Of a stretch of DNA of 8,336 bases, positions 1 through 6,432 are shown one piece after another. Source of the DNA: Chloroflexota bacterium (GTDB lineage Bacteria; Chloroflexota; Anaerolineae; CG2-30-64-16); the NCBI GenBank assembly GCA_029555885.1, contig JAKPQT010000434.1, positions 1-8,336 on the forward strand, given 5' to 3'. The notes under the pieces were generated by a model, which saw only the letters and a list, made by a program, of their open reading frames with translations, searched no databases and was not told the DNA's origin. Position numbers and translations under genes: made by a program. Position 1 is the stretch's first letter, and the number at the start of each line of letters is the position of its first letter.

Positions 1-1880
1 TCGACGACATCCTCGCCGCCGTCGCCGGCGGGACCGCCGCCAGGGCCGTCCTGGGGCGGGGTCTGCGGGCCGGCCTGCTGGTGCATCCGCCCGCCCACCT
101 GCTGCCACGCGTCCATCAGTGCGTTGACGGCCTTTTCCAGGTCGTCTGCACCGGCGTTGCGATCCAGATCGGCCTTCAACGCGTCCATCCGCTCTTGCAG
201 CAACCGCTTATCTGCATCGGGCAGCTTGTCGTTGTTGTCCTGGACGAACTTCTGCACCTGGTAGTGCGCGGTGTCGGCCCGGTTGCGCATCTCGATCTCG
301 GCCTTGCGCCGCCGGTCCTCATCGGCGTGCCGCTCCGCATCCCGGACCATCTGCTCGACCTGGTCTTTTGCCAGGCCGCTGGAAGCCGTGATCTTGATGC
401 CCTGCTCGCGGTTGGTCGCCTTGTCCTTCGCGCTCACGTGCAGAATGCCATCCGCGTCGATATCGAAGGTCACTTCAATCTGCGGGATGCCGCGCGGCGC
501 GGGCGGGATGCCCTGCAGGCGGAAGTTGCCGAGCAGCTTGTTGTCGCGTGCCATGGGCCGTTCGCCCTGCACGATGACGACCTCGACCTCGGTCTGCATG
601 TCAGCGGCGGTGGAAAAGACCTGCGTCTTCTTCGTCGGAATCGTGGTGTTGCGCTCGATCATCGGCGTCGCAATGCCGCCCAGCGTCTCGATGGACAGGC
701 TCAGCGGGGTGACATCCAGCAGGAGGATGTCCTTGACCTCGCCGCCCAGCACGCCCGCCTGGATCGCCGCGCCGATGGCAACGACCTCGTCCGGGTTGAC
801 GCCCTTGTGCGGCTCGCGGCCGAAGAAGCGGCGCACCGCCTCCTGCACCGCAGGCATGCGCGTCATGCCGCCGACCAGCACCACTTCCGCGATGTCGGTC
901 GTCTTGAGCTTGGCATCGGTCAGCGCCTGGCGGCACGGCTCGATTGTGCGCTCGATCAGGTCTGCGGTGAGCTGTTCGAGCTTCGCGCGCGTCAGGTTCA
1001 TCTGCAGGTGCTTGGGCCCGGAGGCGTCCGCAGTGATGAACGGCAGGTTGATTTCCGTCTGCATCACGGTGGACAGCTCGACCTTGGCCTTCTCTGCGGC
1101 TTCCTTGAGCCGCTGCAGCGCCATGCGATCCCCGCGCAGGTCGATGCCGCTCTCGCGCTTGAACTCGTCGGCAATCCAGTTGATGACGCGCTGGTCAAAG
1201 TCGTCGCCGCCCAGGAAGGTGTCGCCGTTCGTGCTGAGCACCTGGAACACGCCCTCGCCCACGTCGAGGATGGAGATATCGAACGTGCCGCCGCCCAGGT
1301 CGTAGACCGCGATGCGTTGATCGACCTTCTTGTCGAGACCGTAGGCCAGCGCGCTGGCGGTCGGTTCGTTGATGATGCGCAGGACTTCGAGGCCCGCAAT
1401 CCGGCCTGCATCCTTCGTCGCCTGGCGCTGGCTGTCGTTGAAATACGCCGGGACCGTGATAACGGCCTGCGTCACAGTGTCGCCCAGGTAGGCCTCGGCA
1501 TCGGCCTTGATCTTCTGCAGGATCATGGCCGAGATTTCCGGCGGGCTATAATCGCGGCCGCCCATGGAGACCCATGCGTCGCCGTTGGAGTGCTCGATAA
1601 TCTTGTAAGGCAGCACCTTGCGCGCCTTGGCGACTTCCGGGTCGGTGAAGCGCCGGCCCATCAGCCGTTTGACGGAGAAGATGGTGTTGTCCGGGTTGGT
1701 GATGGCTTGCCGCCGCGCCACCTGGCCGACCATCCGCTCGTTATTCTTGGGGTTGACGGCCACCACCGAGGGGAACAGGCGTGAACCTTCCGCGCTCGGG
1801 ATGACGACCGGCTCGCCGCCTTCCATGACCGCAACCACCGAGTTGGTGGTGCCGAGGTCGATTCCGACGATCTTGCTCAT
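1..1880 (-). CDS. dnaK: Chaperone protein DnaK (Hsp70), C-terminal end cut off by the window edge
   Basis: This is the ATP-driven cytosolic Hsp70 chaperone, which binds exposed hydrophobic segments of client proteins with DnaJ and GrpE. The frame is open from the ATG at 1880 to the left edge (626 codons, no stop). Visible motifs are the phosphate-1 loop DLGTTNS (residues 8-14), K71, [13 protein letters not shown] (143-155), [12 protein letters not shown] (170-181), DLGGGTFD (194-201), a [10 protein letters not shown] segment, and the interdomain linker [10 protein letters not shown] near residue 390. The end is a Gly/Pro/Gln-rich tail (about 600-626) finishing in EDVV. DnaK proteins usually end EDVVDA plus a few acidic residues, so probably only around ten residues are missing. 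The N-terminal lobe keeps the segment around residues 75-110 that is deleted in Firmicutes/Actinobacteria-type DnaK. The Shine-Dalgarno AAGGAG (1896-1891) lies 10 nt before the ATG. It is the third gene of the hrcA operon, 49 nt after grpE. Confidence 0.98.
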   Translation of the reverse strand, partial: MSKIVGIDLGTTNSVVAVMEGGEPVVIPSAEGSRLFPSVVAVNPKNNERMVGQVARRQAITNPDNTIFSVKRLMGRRFTDPEVAKARKVLPYKIIEHSNGDAWVSMGGRDYSPPEISAMILQKIKADAEAYLGDTVTQAVITVPAYFNDSQRQATKDAGRIAGLEVLRIINEPTASALAYGLDKKVDQRIAVYDLGGGTFDISILDVGEGVFQVLSTNGDTFLGGDDFDQRVINWIADEFKRESGIDLRGDRMALQRLKEAAEKAKVELSTVMQTEINLPFITADASGPKHLQMNLTRAKLEQLTADLIERTIEPCRQALTDAKLKTTDIAEVVLVGGMTRMPAVQEAVRRFFGREPHKGVNPDEVVAIGAAIQAGVLGGEVKDILLLDVTPLSLSIETLGGIATPMIERNTTIPTKKTQVFSTAADMQTEVEVVIVQGERPMARDNKLLGNFRLQGIPPAPRGIPQIEVTFDIDADGILHVSAKDKATNREQGIKITASSGLAKDQVEQMVRDAERHADEDRRRKAEIEMRNRADTAHYQVQKFVQDNNDKLPDADKRLLQERMDALKADLDRNAGADDLEKAVNALMDAWQQVGGRMHQQAGPQTPPQDGPGGGPAGDGGEDVV

Positions 1881-1890
1881 ACGTGCAAAT

Positions 1891-1896
1891 CTCCTT
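1891..1896 (-). promoter_or_regulatory. Ribosome binding site of dnaK
   Basis: AAGGAG on the minus strand sits 10 nt before the dnaK ATG, in the 49-nt gap after grpE. It fixes the start that gives the canonical [15 protein letters not shown]-terminus. Confidence 0.8.
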
Positions 1897-1929
1897 CGCT
1901 ATGAGATAGCGACAATTATCTGATCGAGA

Positions 1930-2466
1930 TTATCCTTTGGCGACCCGCACCATGCTCGGTCGCAGCACCTTGTCTCCCAGGCGATAGCCGCGCGCCAGCT
2001 CAGCAATCACCTGGCCCTCATGGTAGCCGTCCGCTTCCTCGTGAGTCACGGCGTAGTGTACCGCTGGGTCGAAGGTCTCACCTTCAGCCGGGATCGGCTT
2101 CACGCCTTCGCTCTCCAGGAAGCTCTGCAGCTTGCGCTGGATCAGCCGGAAGCCGTTGACCCATTCGGAGTTCGCCTGGTCTTCGGGCACGACTGAGAAG
2201 GCGCGCTCCACGTCATCGACAATGGGCAGTAACTTCTCGATCAGGCGGGACGCGGCCATTACGCGAAACTCGTCCTGTTCGCGTGCCATCCGCTTCTTGG
2301 CATTGCTCAGTTCCGCGGTCGCGCGGCGCCAGCTATCGAGGTACTCGGCGGCCTGTGCCTGGGCCTGGGTCAGTTGCTCCTGCAGCGCCTCGGCGCCCGG
2401 CTCGCCATTATTACCCGTGCCCGTCTGAGCCGTCGCATCATTCATCTGCTGTTCCGTTTCACTCAT
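1930..2466 (-). CDS. grpE: GrpE, nucleotide exchange factor of DnaK
   Basis: This cytosolic homodimeric factor releases ADP from DnaK and so resets the chaperone cycle. From the ATG at 2466 the product is 178 residues, a normal GrpE length. The N-terminus is polar and low in complexity (MSETEQQMND). A long helical coiled-coil region follows, with EYLDSWRRATAELSNAKKR and then REQDEF and LIEKLLPIVDDVERA. The C-terminal beta head carries GVKPIPAEGETFDPAVHYAV, then GQVIAELARGYRLGDKVLRP and SMVRVAKG, which are hallmark GrpE strings. The frame extends upstream to 2517, but that would overlap the end of hrcA. The AGGAG at 2482-2478 favours the start at 2466 (11-nt spacing) over the ATG at 2475 (2-nt spacing). 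It lies between hrcA and dnaK, 17 nt after the hrcA stop, so it is co-transcribed and probably translationally linked to hrcA. Confidence 0.97.
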   Translation of the reverse strand: MSETEQQMNDATAQTGTGNNGEPGAEALQEQLTQAQAQAAEYLDSWRRATAELSNAKKRMAREQDEFRVMAASRLIEKLLPIVDDVERAFSVVPEDQANSEWVNGFRLIQRKLQSFLESEGVKPIPAEGETFDPAVHYAVTHEEADGYHEGQVIAELARGYRLGDKVLRPSMVRVAKG

Positions 2467-2477
2467 GGTTTGCATCA

Positions 2478-2482
2478 CTCCT
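2478..2482 (-). promoter_or_regulatory. Ribosome binding site of grpE
   Basis: AGGAG begins one base after the TAG stop of hrcA (TAGTAGGAG). It is 11 nt from the ATG at 2466 and only 2 nt from the ATG at 2475. This supports the 2466 start, and its position suggests that ribosomes ending hrcA can reload on grpE. Confidence 0.65.
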
Positions 2483-2483
2483 A

Positions 2484-3530
2484 CTAACCATCCGTCACGC
2501 CGTTGACATCGTACCAATCGCTGACCAGGTCGCTCATCAACTGCGAGACATAACGCACCGCACCGATGGTGCGGTCATACGTCATGCGCAAGGGGCCTAC
2601 GACGCCCAGCAGCCCGCTGGCGCCCCCTTCCACGCCGTAGCGCGAGAGCACCAGCGCGAGGTCCGCGAACTCATGCCAGCGGCCCTCGCCGCCGATGAGC
2701 ACCTGCACGCCGCCCACCTCCACCGGCGCGGCGTTCGAAACGATGCTGGACAGCGATGGGCCCTCGAATGTCTGGACGATGCCGCGCACCTGCTGGCCCT
2801 CGGCGAATTCCGGCTCGCCCAGCATGTGCAGCAGGCCATCGCGGTAAACGAGGTCCTCGCCCTGCCGGTCCACTGCCTGGATGACTTGCGCGACGATGCG
2901 CGCGACCTGGCGACCCAGGGCCGGCAGGCCGCTGCTGCGCGTCGAAATCTGGCTGGCCGTCAGCCCTTTATAGCTGTCGTTGAGCTCGTTCGACAGCCGG
3001 CTCAGCGTCTCCTGCTCGACCGGCTCATCGAGGGTGAGCATCTGTTGCTTGACGGTGCCGCCCATCAAGACGAGCACCAGCAGCACCAGCGTGTCGCGGA
3101 GGCTGATCAGCTCGACGTGCTTGAACTTGCTTTCGCGGGCGCGCGGCGGCGTCGCGAGCGCGGCCTTGCGCGTCGTGTGCGCCAGCACCGCGACGGCCAG
3201 CCGCACCCACTGATCCAGCTCCAGCCGCGCCTGGTGAAACTGGTGGCGGATCATCAGTTGTTCGGGCAGGGGCAGCTCGGTCTCGCCCAGCAGGTGTTCC
3301 ACGAAATAGCGGTAGCCCTGGTCGGTGGGCACGCGGCCCGCGGACGTATGCGGGTGCGTCAGGTAGCCCATCTCCTCGAGCGCGGCCATTTCGTTGCGGA
3401 TGGTCGCGGGGCTGATATCCAGTCCGAAGTGCGTCACGAAGGACTTGGAGCCGACCGGCTGTCCGCGTTCGATATAGGAGCGAATGACCAGGCCCAAGAC
3501 TGCCTGTCGTCGCGCCGTCATTTCCGACAT
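2484..3530 (-). CDS. hrcA: Heat-inducible transcription repressor HrcA
   Basis: HrcA is the dimeric repressor that binds CIRCE operators and shuts off heat-shock chaperone genes in unstressed cells. In other bacteria its activity depends on GroEL. The 348-residue product (ATG at 3530) matches the family length. It opens with the winged-helix domain: SYIERGQPVGSK (18-29), SPATIRNEMAALEEMGYL (40-57) and PHTSAGRVPTDQGYRYFV (60-77). The dimerisation/inserted domain follows, with the C-terminal family signatures LIGGEG (near 278) and LLGVVGPLRMTYDR (307-320). A GTG at 3536 in frame is an alternative start, but AGGTG at 3543-3539 is 8 nt from the ATG and only 2 nt from the GTG. A perfect CIRCE lies 15 nt upstream, so the gene should be autoregulated. 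First gene of hrcA-grpE-dnaK. Confidence 0.98.
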   Translation of the reverse strand: MSEMTARRQAVLGLVIRSYIERGQPVGSKSFVTHFGLDISPATIRNEMAALEEMGYLTHPHTSAGRVPTDQGYRYFVEHLLGETELPLPEQLMIRHQFHQARLELDQWVRLAVAVLAHTTRKAALATPPRARESKFKHVELISLRDTLVLLVLVLMGGTVKQQMLTLDEPVEQETLSRLSNELNDSYKGLTASQISTRSSGLPALGRQVARIVAQVIQAVDRQGEDLVYRDGLLHMLGEPEFAEGQQVRGIVQTFEGPSLSSIVSNAAPVEVGGVQVLIGGEGRWHEFADLALVLSRYGVEGGASGLLGVVGPLRMTYDRTIGAVRYVSQLMSDLVSDWYDVNGVTDG

Positions 3531-3538
3531 AAGCACAT

Positions 3539-3543
3539 CACCT
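3539..3543 (-). promoter_or_regulatory. Ribosome binding site of hrcA
   Basis: AGGTG on the minus strand is 8 nt before the ATG at 3530 and only 2 nt before the in-frame GTG at 3536. It therefore decides in favour of the ATG. It lies just downstream of the CIRCE right arm. Confidence 0.6.
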
Positions 3544-3545
3544 GA

Positions 3546-3572
3546 TTAGCACTCTAATGCCGAGAGTGCTAA
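3546..3572 (-). promoter_or_regulatory. CIRCE operator (HrcA binding site)
   Basis: This is a perfect CIRCE: the arms TTAGCACTC (3546-3554) and GAGTGCTAA (3564-3572) are exact reverse complements separated by the standard 9-nt spacer. Both arms match the classic consensus with no mismatch. It lies between the predicted -10 box (3586-3591) and the hrcA ribosome binding site, so it spans the early transcribed region. Bound HrcA would block initiation or clearance there, and in the RNA the arms could also form a hairpin. Confidence 0.98.
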
Positions 3573-3585
3573 AACTATGGGGCAA

Positions 3586-3614
3586 ATAATAGCATGAAGG
3601 GGCGCGCGTGTCAA
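3586..3614 (-). promoter_or_regulatory. Sigma-70/SigA-type promoter of hrcA-grpE-dnaK
   Basis: On the minus strand a consensus -35 TTGACA (3614-3609) is followed after exactly 17 nt by TATTAT (3591-3586), with an upstream TGC forming an extended -10. The expected start point, near 3579, falls just before the CIRCE. The housekeeping-type promoter fits control by HrcA repression; nothing here points to an alternative heat-shock sigma factor. Confidence 0.9.
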
Positions 3615-3678
3615 AAAGCGGGCATTATCACGGTCTTGTTGTGGGGGGTATCGGTGTGGCGCCAGGCTTGCCCTCATG

Positions 3679-3706
3679 CCTTTCCCACACTGCGGTGTGG
3701 GAAAGG
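3679..3706. repeat. Perfect 12-bp palindromic hairpin in the intergenic region
   Basis: The arms CCTTTCCCACAC (3679-3690) and GTGTGGGAAAGG (3695-3706) are perfect reverse complements around a TGCG loop. No T-run follows the stem on either strand, so it is a poor classical terminator. The form resembles dispersed palindromic repeat units in bacterial intergenic DNA. It could also be a weak or Rho-assisted terminator for the glycosyltransferase operon upstream. Confidence 0.75.
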
Positions 3707-3720
3707 GGGCTCCCAAAATG

Positions 3721-3754
3721 GGGGGTTTGGGCTGTTTTGTGGCCCAAAACCCCC
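3721..3754 (-). terminator. Possible terminator hairpin after the sugar-phosphate transferase gene
   Basis: GGGGG-TTT-GGGC (3721-3732) pairs with GCCC-AAAA-CCCCC (3742-3754), with one bulged base and a 9-nt loop. It lies 41 nt past the TGA of the transferase gene. Read on the minus strand the stem is followed by CATTTTGGG, which is only a short T-run, so termination would be weak and some read-through toward hrcA is possible. It may instead be part of the adjacent palindromic repeat patch. Confidence 0.35.
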
Positions 3755-3794
3755 ACAGAATTAGATTTCCCCGCCCCGGCAAGCGGAGGCACGA

Positions 3795-5180
3795 TCAATA
3801 CGCGGCGCGGTCGAGCAAAATGCGGAAGGCGGTGCGGAGCATAATCTTGAAGTCGAGCCAGAGCGACCAGTTCTCGATGTACCAGAGGTCGTACTTGGTA
3901 CGCTCGGCGATGGAGGTGTCCCCGCGCAGGCCGTTGATCTGCGCCCAGCCGGTGATGCCGGCCTTTTCGCGGTGGCGGTCCATGTAGCGCGGGATGCTCT
4001 GGCGGAACTGCTCGACGTAGGCCGGCTGTTCCGGCCGCGGCCCGACCAGGCTCATGTCGCCCATCAGGACGTTGATGAATTGGGGCAGTTCGTCGATGGA
4101 GGTCTTGCGAATGAGGCTGCCGATGCGCGTGCGCCGCGGGTCATTCTTGGTCGTCCAGCCGGGGCCTTGCGCCTCGGCGTCCTGGCGCATCGAGCGGAAT
4201 TTGAGCATCTTGAACGGTTTGGCGTCGAGCCCCATGCGTTCCTGGACGAAGAACACGGGGCCGGGCGAATCCAGTTTGATGGCGATGGCGGTGAGCATCA
4301 TGATGGGCGAGGCGAACAGCAGGAAGATGCTGCTCAGCATGATGTCCACCCCGCGTTTGAGGGTTAGCTTCCAGCCGCGCAGCGCCACGTCGCGAATGGT
4401 CAGCAGCGGCAGGCCGCCCAGGTCGCTGATGGTCACTTCCGATGCCATAATCTGGAACACATCCGGGAAGACGCGGATGCTCACCTTTTCGCGTTCGGCC
4501 TGGGAGATGATGCCGACCAGCTCTTCGTGCGTGGCTTCGGGCAGGCCGATGATGACCTCCCCGATCTCGTGGTTTTCGATGATGTGGGGCAGGTCCTCGA
4601 TGGCGCCGAGGACGGGCAACCCCATAACCTGCTGCGCCCCGGAGTTGGAGTCTACGAAGCCGATGACGGTGTAGCCGAGGTTCGGCGTGTGCTGCACTTT
4701 TTGTAGGATCATGCGCCCGACTTCGCCGGTCCCGACAATCAGCACCCGTTCCGCGCCGATGTTCCGCCGCTGGAACGAGCGCTGCACGCGGCTGTGGATG
4801 ACGCGCCCCAGGCTGACCGTGACCATCGACGCGGCCCAGGCCAGCACGACCATCGACCGCTGATACTCCAGCTGGTCACGGAGGACAAAGGCGATGAAGG
4901 CGACAGTAATCAGGGTGGCGACGGTCACCGCGCCGAAGATGCGGTACACCTCGTCGATGAGCAGGGCGGCGTGGCGGCGGTGATAGAACTTGTAAGAGAA
5001 GAAGACGGCTACCGTCGCGACCGTCTGGATGCCCGCCAGCAGCACGTAATCGCCGAAGGGCCCGATCGGCGTTTCGCTCGTCAGCCGGCGGATGGCATAG
5101 GCAATGAAGAAAGCCAGGAAACTCATGGCCGCATCCACGAGCACCAGGCTGAGGGTGAATGCTAAACGCGGACCGCGCAT
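3795..5180 (-). CDS. Polyprenyl-phosphate hexose-1-phosphate transferase (WcaJ/CpsE-like glycan initiation enzyme)
   Basis: This is an inner-membrane enzyme that moves a sugar 1-phosphate from a nucleotide sugar (in the WcaJ branch, UDP-glucose) to undecaprenyl phosphate, the first step of exopolysaccharide or O-unit assembly. Numbered from the GTG at 5189 (464 residues): hydrophobic segments at about 8-33, 48-66, 83-103 and 112-131; a Rossmann-like CoA-binding-type domain (VLIVGTGEVGR, 149-159); a re-entrant or transmembrane helix at about 281-303; then the catalytic bacterial sugar transferase domain. That domain has KRGVDIML, KMLKFRSM (327-334), the DE dyad in SIDELPQ (D366, E367), GDMSLVGPRPE, GITGWAQINGLRG and a YDLWYIENWSLWLDFKI tail. 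The length is typical of the large form with four N-terminal helices. The GTG overlaps the upstream stop (GTGA). The ATG at 5180 has an AGGGG at 8 nt and is preferred, giving 461 residues. The sugar specificity cannot be read from sequence. Confidence 0.94.
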   Translation of the reverse strand: MRGPRLAFTLSLVLVDAAMSFLAFFIAYAIRRLTSETPIGPFGDYVLLAGIQTVATVAVFFSYKFYHRRHAALLIDEVYRIFGAVTVATLITVAFIAFVLRDQLEYQRSMVVLAWAASMVTVSLGRVIHSRVQRSFQRRNIGAERVLIVGTGEVGRMILQKVQHTPNLGYTVIGFVDSNSGAQQVMGLPVLGAIEDLPHIIENHEIGEVIIGLPEATHEELVGIISQAEREKVSIRVFPDVFQIMASEVTISDLGGLPLLTIRDVALRGWKLTLKRGVDIMLSSIFLLFASPIMMLTAIAIKLDSPGPVFFVQERMGLDAKPFKMLKFRSMRQDAEAQGPGWTTKNDPRRTRIGSLIRKTSIDELPQFINVLMGDMSLVGPRPEQPAYVEQFRQSIPRYMDRHREKAGITGWAQINGLRGDTSIAERTKYDLWYIENWSLWLDFKIMLRTAFRILLDRAAY

Positions 5181-5185
5181 CCCTG

Positions 5186-6289
5186 TCACCCCTGCGTTCG
5201 AGTCACAGCACGATACTGCCCACGTAAGCGCCGCATGAACAGGTCGAGGCCCCCGAAGAAGTAAACCCCTCCCCGGATGAGCCAGTCCAGGTAGAACGGC
5301 GTCGTTGCCTTGTAGTGCTTCTCGTAAAAGATGGTCAGCGCCTTGTAGAACGCCACGCGTGCCCGGTAGGAATGTCGACTGGCGGCTTCTTTAATATGCA
5401 GCACCGTGACCTGCGGATTATACCACACTTCCCAGCCGCAATCGGTGATGCGTTTGGCCCAGTCCAGGTCCTCGCCGTACATGAAGAACGTCTCGTCCAG
5501 CAGCCCCGCCTGCACGATGGCTTCGCGGCGCACCAGCATGAACGCGCCGACCACCGCATCCACGCGCGTCACTTCGTCCGGGTCCAGGAAGCTGAGGTTG
5601 TAGCGCGCAAAGCGGCGGCTGCGGGGGAAGAGGCGGTCCAGGCCGAGCAGATGCCAGAGCGATGTCTCCGGCGTAGGGAAGGACCGGCGGCAGGCCTTGT
5701 CGAGCGACCCGTCCAGCCGCACCAGTTTGGGCCCGCTGACCCCCGTCCGCGCGTGCGCGTCCATGAACGCGCACATCTCCGCCAGCGCCGCAGGCGGCAG
5801 CACCGTGTCGGGATTGAGCAGCAGCGCGAAGCGCGGCAGCAAGGCATCCTGAGCGGGTGGGCGGCTCGACGTGGCGGACGAGACATCACCAGTCGAAGGA
5901 TGTCGTCCGCGCGTGTCCGCCTCCTTCGACTGCACTCCGCCGCCCGTTCGTGCGGGCGGCTCTGTTCCGCTCAGGATGCCTCCAGGGTTTTCGGCGTCTG
6001 AAGAATGAATCGCATGATGCGCGCCAAACCCGAAGTAGCGCAGCCCCTGGTTGTTGGCCGCGGGATAGCCCACGTTCTCGGTGTTCGCAATGAGATGTAC
6101 CTGGGGGAACTCGGCGCGCACCATCGCCACACTGTCATCGGGCGACGCGTTGTCAACGACGCAGACTGCCAGGTCCAGGTCGCCGGTGCTGGCAAACACA
6201 GACTTCAGGCAATCCCGCAGCAGCCCGGAAGTGTTGTAATTGACGATGATGATAGCCAGGTCCGAAGGGGCGGTTGGTTGAATACTCAT
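5186..6289 (-). CDS. Family 2 glycosyltransferase (rhamnosyltransferase-like, WbbL type) with an internal palindromic insert
   Basis: This probable GT-A enzyme transfers a nucleotide-activated sugar to a lipid-linked glycan on the cytoplasmic face. The 367-residue product shows IIIVNYN (13-19), VVDNASPDDS (44-53), NVGYPAANNQG (72-82), LLNPDTVLPP (158-167, NPD as the DXD-type metal site), the acceptor-side stretch VVGAFMLVRREA (246-257) and LLDETFFMYGEDLDWAKR (263-280), where the ED/D pair is the usual catalytic-base region. A hydrophobic or amphipathic end (about 330-352) may touch the membrane. Related proteins usually have only a short link between NNQG and the LLNPD strand. Here about 65-70 residues intervene, of which residues 103-150 are encoded by a 140-bp inverted-repeat element. 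The stop overlaps the next gene by 4 nt (GTGA), so the two are probably coupled. A strong promoter lies immediately upstream. Donor and acceptor are unknown. Activity with the insert is likely, since the frame is intact, but unproven. Confidence 0.92.
   Translation of the reverse strand: MSIQPTAPSDLAIIIVNYNTSGLLRDCLKSVFASTGDLDLAVCVVDNASPDDSVAMVRAEFPQVHLIANTENVGYPAANNQGLRYFGFGAHHAIHSSDAENPGGILSGTEPPARTGGGVQSKEADTRGRHPSTGDVSSATSSRPPAQDALLPRFALLLNPDTVLPPAALAEMCAFMDAHARTGVSGPKLVRLDGSLDKACRRSFPTPETSLWHLLGLDRLFPRSRRFARYNLSFLDPDEVTRVDAVVGAFMLVRREAIVQAGLLDETFFMYGEDLDWAKRITDCGWEVWYNPQVTVLHIKEAASRHSYRARVAFYKALTIFYEKHYKATTPFYLDWLIRGGVYFFGGLDLFMRRLRGQYRAVTRTQG
5189..5193 (-). promoter_or_regulatory. Ribosome binding site of the sugar-phosphate transferase gene
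   Basis: AGGGG on the minus strand is 8 nt before the ATG at 5180 and touches the alternative GTG start at 5189. It lies within the last codons of the upstream glycosyltransferase, which supports translational coupling. Confidence 0.5.
5890..5932. repeat. Internal 11-bp inverted repeat of the inserted element
   Basis: CAGTCGAAGGA (5890-5900) and TCCTTCGACTG (5922-5932) are exact reverse complements with a 21-nt spacer. A competing fold pairs GCGGAC...GACATC (5874-5887) with GATGTCGTCCGC (5899-5910) with a two-base bulge. The nested alternatives suggest strong secondary structure in the mRNA. Confidence 0.8.
5939..5960. repeat. GC-rich hairpin of the inserted element
   Basis: GCCGCCCG (5939-5946) and CGGGCGGC (5953-5960) form a perfect 8-bp GC stem around a 6-nt loop, next to the right terminal repeat. 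No T-run follows, so it is not an obvious terminator within the glycosyltransferase transcript. Confidence 0.75.
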
Positions 6290-6303
6290 AGACCTTCCCG
6301 ACC

Positions 6304-6333
6304 ATTATAGCATGCACCGCAGAAAAGGGTCAA
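6304..6333 (-). promoter_or_regulatory. Promoter of the glycosyltransferase operon
   Basis: On the minus strand TTGACC (6333-6328) is followed after 18 nt by a perfect TATAAT (6309-6304) preceded by TGC, an extended -10. The predicted start point, near 6297, is only about 8 nt before the ATG at 6289. The mRNA would thus have a very short leader holding at most a partial Shine-Dalgarno (GGGAAGG, 6299-6293). Confidence 0.8.
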
Positions 6334-6362
6334 TTGCTATGTTAAGCTGTTCATGTTAGAAT
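6334..6362 (+). promoter_or_regulatory. Possible divergent promoter of the exported-protein gene
   Basis: TTGCTA (6334-6339, 4 of 6 matches) and TAGAAT (6357-6362, 5 of 6) are 17 nt apart, with TGT before the -10 as in extended promoters. The -35 abuts the opposite -35 (6328-6333) with no gap. It predicts a leader of about 63 nt. A second AT-rich candidate, TATTAT at 6398-6403, has no good -35. Confidence 0.5.
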
Positions 6363-6420
6363 GGCGCCAGGCAACTCGCAGCAACGCATTTGTTTCGTAT
6401 TATGATGGAATGCTTCGGAA

Positions 6421-6424
6421 AGGA
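6421..6424 (+). promoter_or_regulatory. Ribosome binding site of the exported-protein gene
   Basis: AGGA, within GGAAAGGA, lies 8 nt before the ATG at 6433. This start gives a complete signal peptide. Confidence 0.7.
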
Positions 6425-6432
6425 CACCTGAA

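Larger units (their letters stand above)
5842..5981. mobile_element. MITE-like or palindromic repeat element inside the glycosyltransferase gene
   Basis: A 140-bp unit is bounded by perfect 15-bp inverted repeats, AGGCATCCTGAGCGG at 5842-5856 and its reverse complement at 5967-5981. Inside are an 11-bp inverted pair (5890-5900 with 5922-5932) and an 8-bp GC hairpin (5939-5946 with 5953-5960). No transposase is encoded and I see no direct target duplication. It is read through without a stop in the glycosyltransferase frame, giving a Gly/Pro/Ser/Thr-rich polar stretch (residues 103-150). The TCCTGAGCGG and AGTCGAAGGA motifs resemble parts of small dispersed bacterial palindromic repeats, but that is recall and was not searched. 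It may be a nonautonomous transposon relic or a repeat of another kind. Confidence 0.7.

Noticed and set aside
81..1784. A 567-codon open frame on the plus strand opposite dnaK
   Set aside because: It is a GC-driven shadow of dnaK. The minus-strand product has every Hsp70 motif, while the plus-strand translation is a His/Arg/Asp/Leu-rich sequence without recognisable domains.
2283..3545. A 420-codon open frame on the plus strand opposite hrcA and part of grpE
   Set aside because: The opposite strand encodes clear HrcA and GrpE with good ribosome binding sites. The plus-strand product is compositionally a shadow.
3546..3844. Small open frames (78 codons on each strand) in the intergenic region before hrcA
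   Set aside because: They run through the CIRCE, the promoter and the palindromes, and they resemble no protein family. I see no convincing ribosome binding site.
5842..5981. Sequencing error or frameshifted pseudogene as the explanation for the glycosyltransferase insert
   Set aside because: The frame is open from the ATG to the stop, with conserved motifs correctly phased on both sides of the insert, so no frameshift is needed. Loss of function by the loop itself cannot be excluded.
5315..6001. A 228-codon plus-strand open frame across the glycosyltransferase and the inserted element
   Set aside because: It is antisense to a clear family 2 glycosyltransferase, and its composition is that of a reverse-frame shadow.
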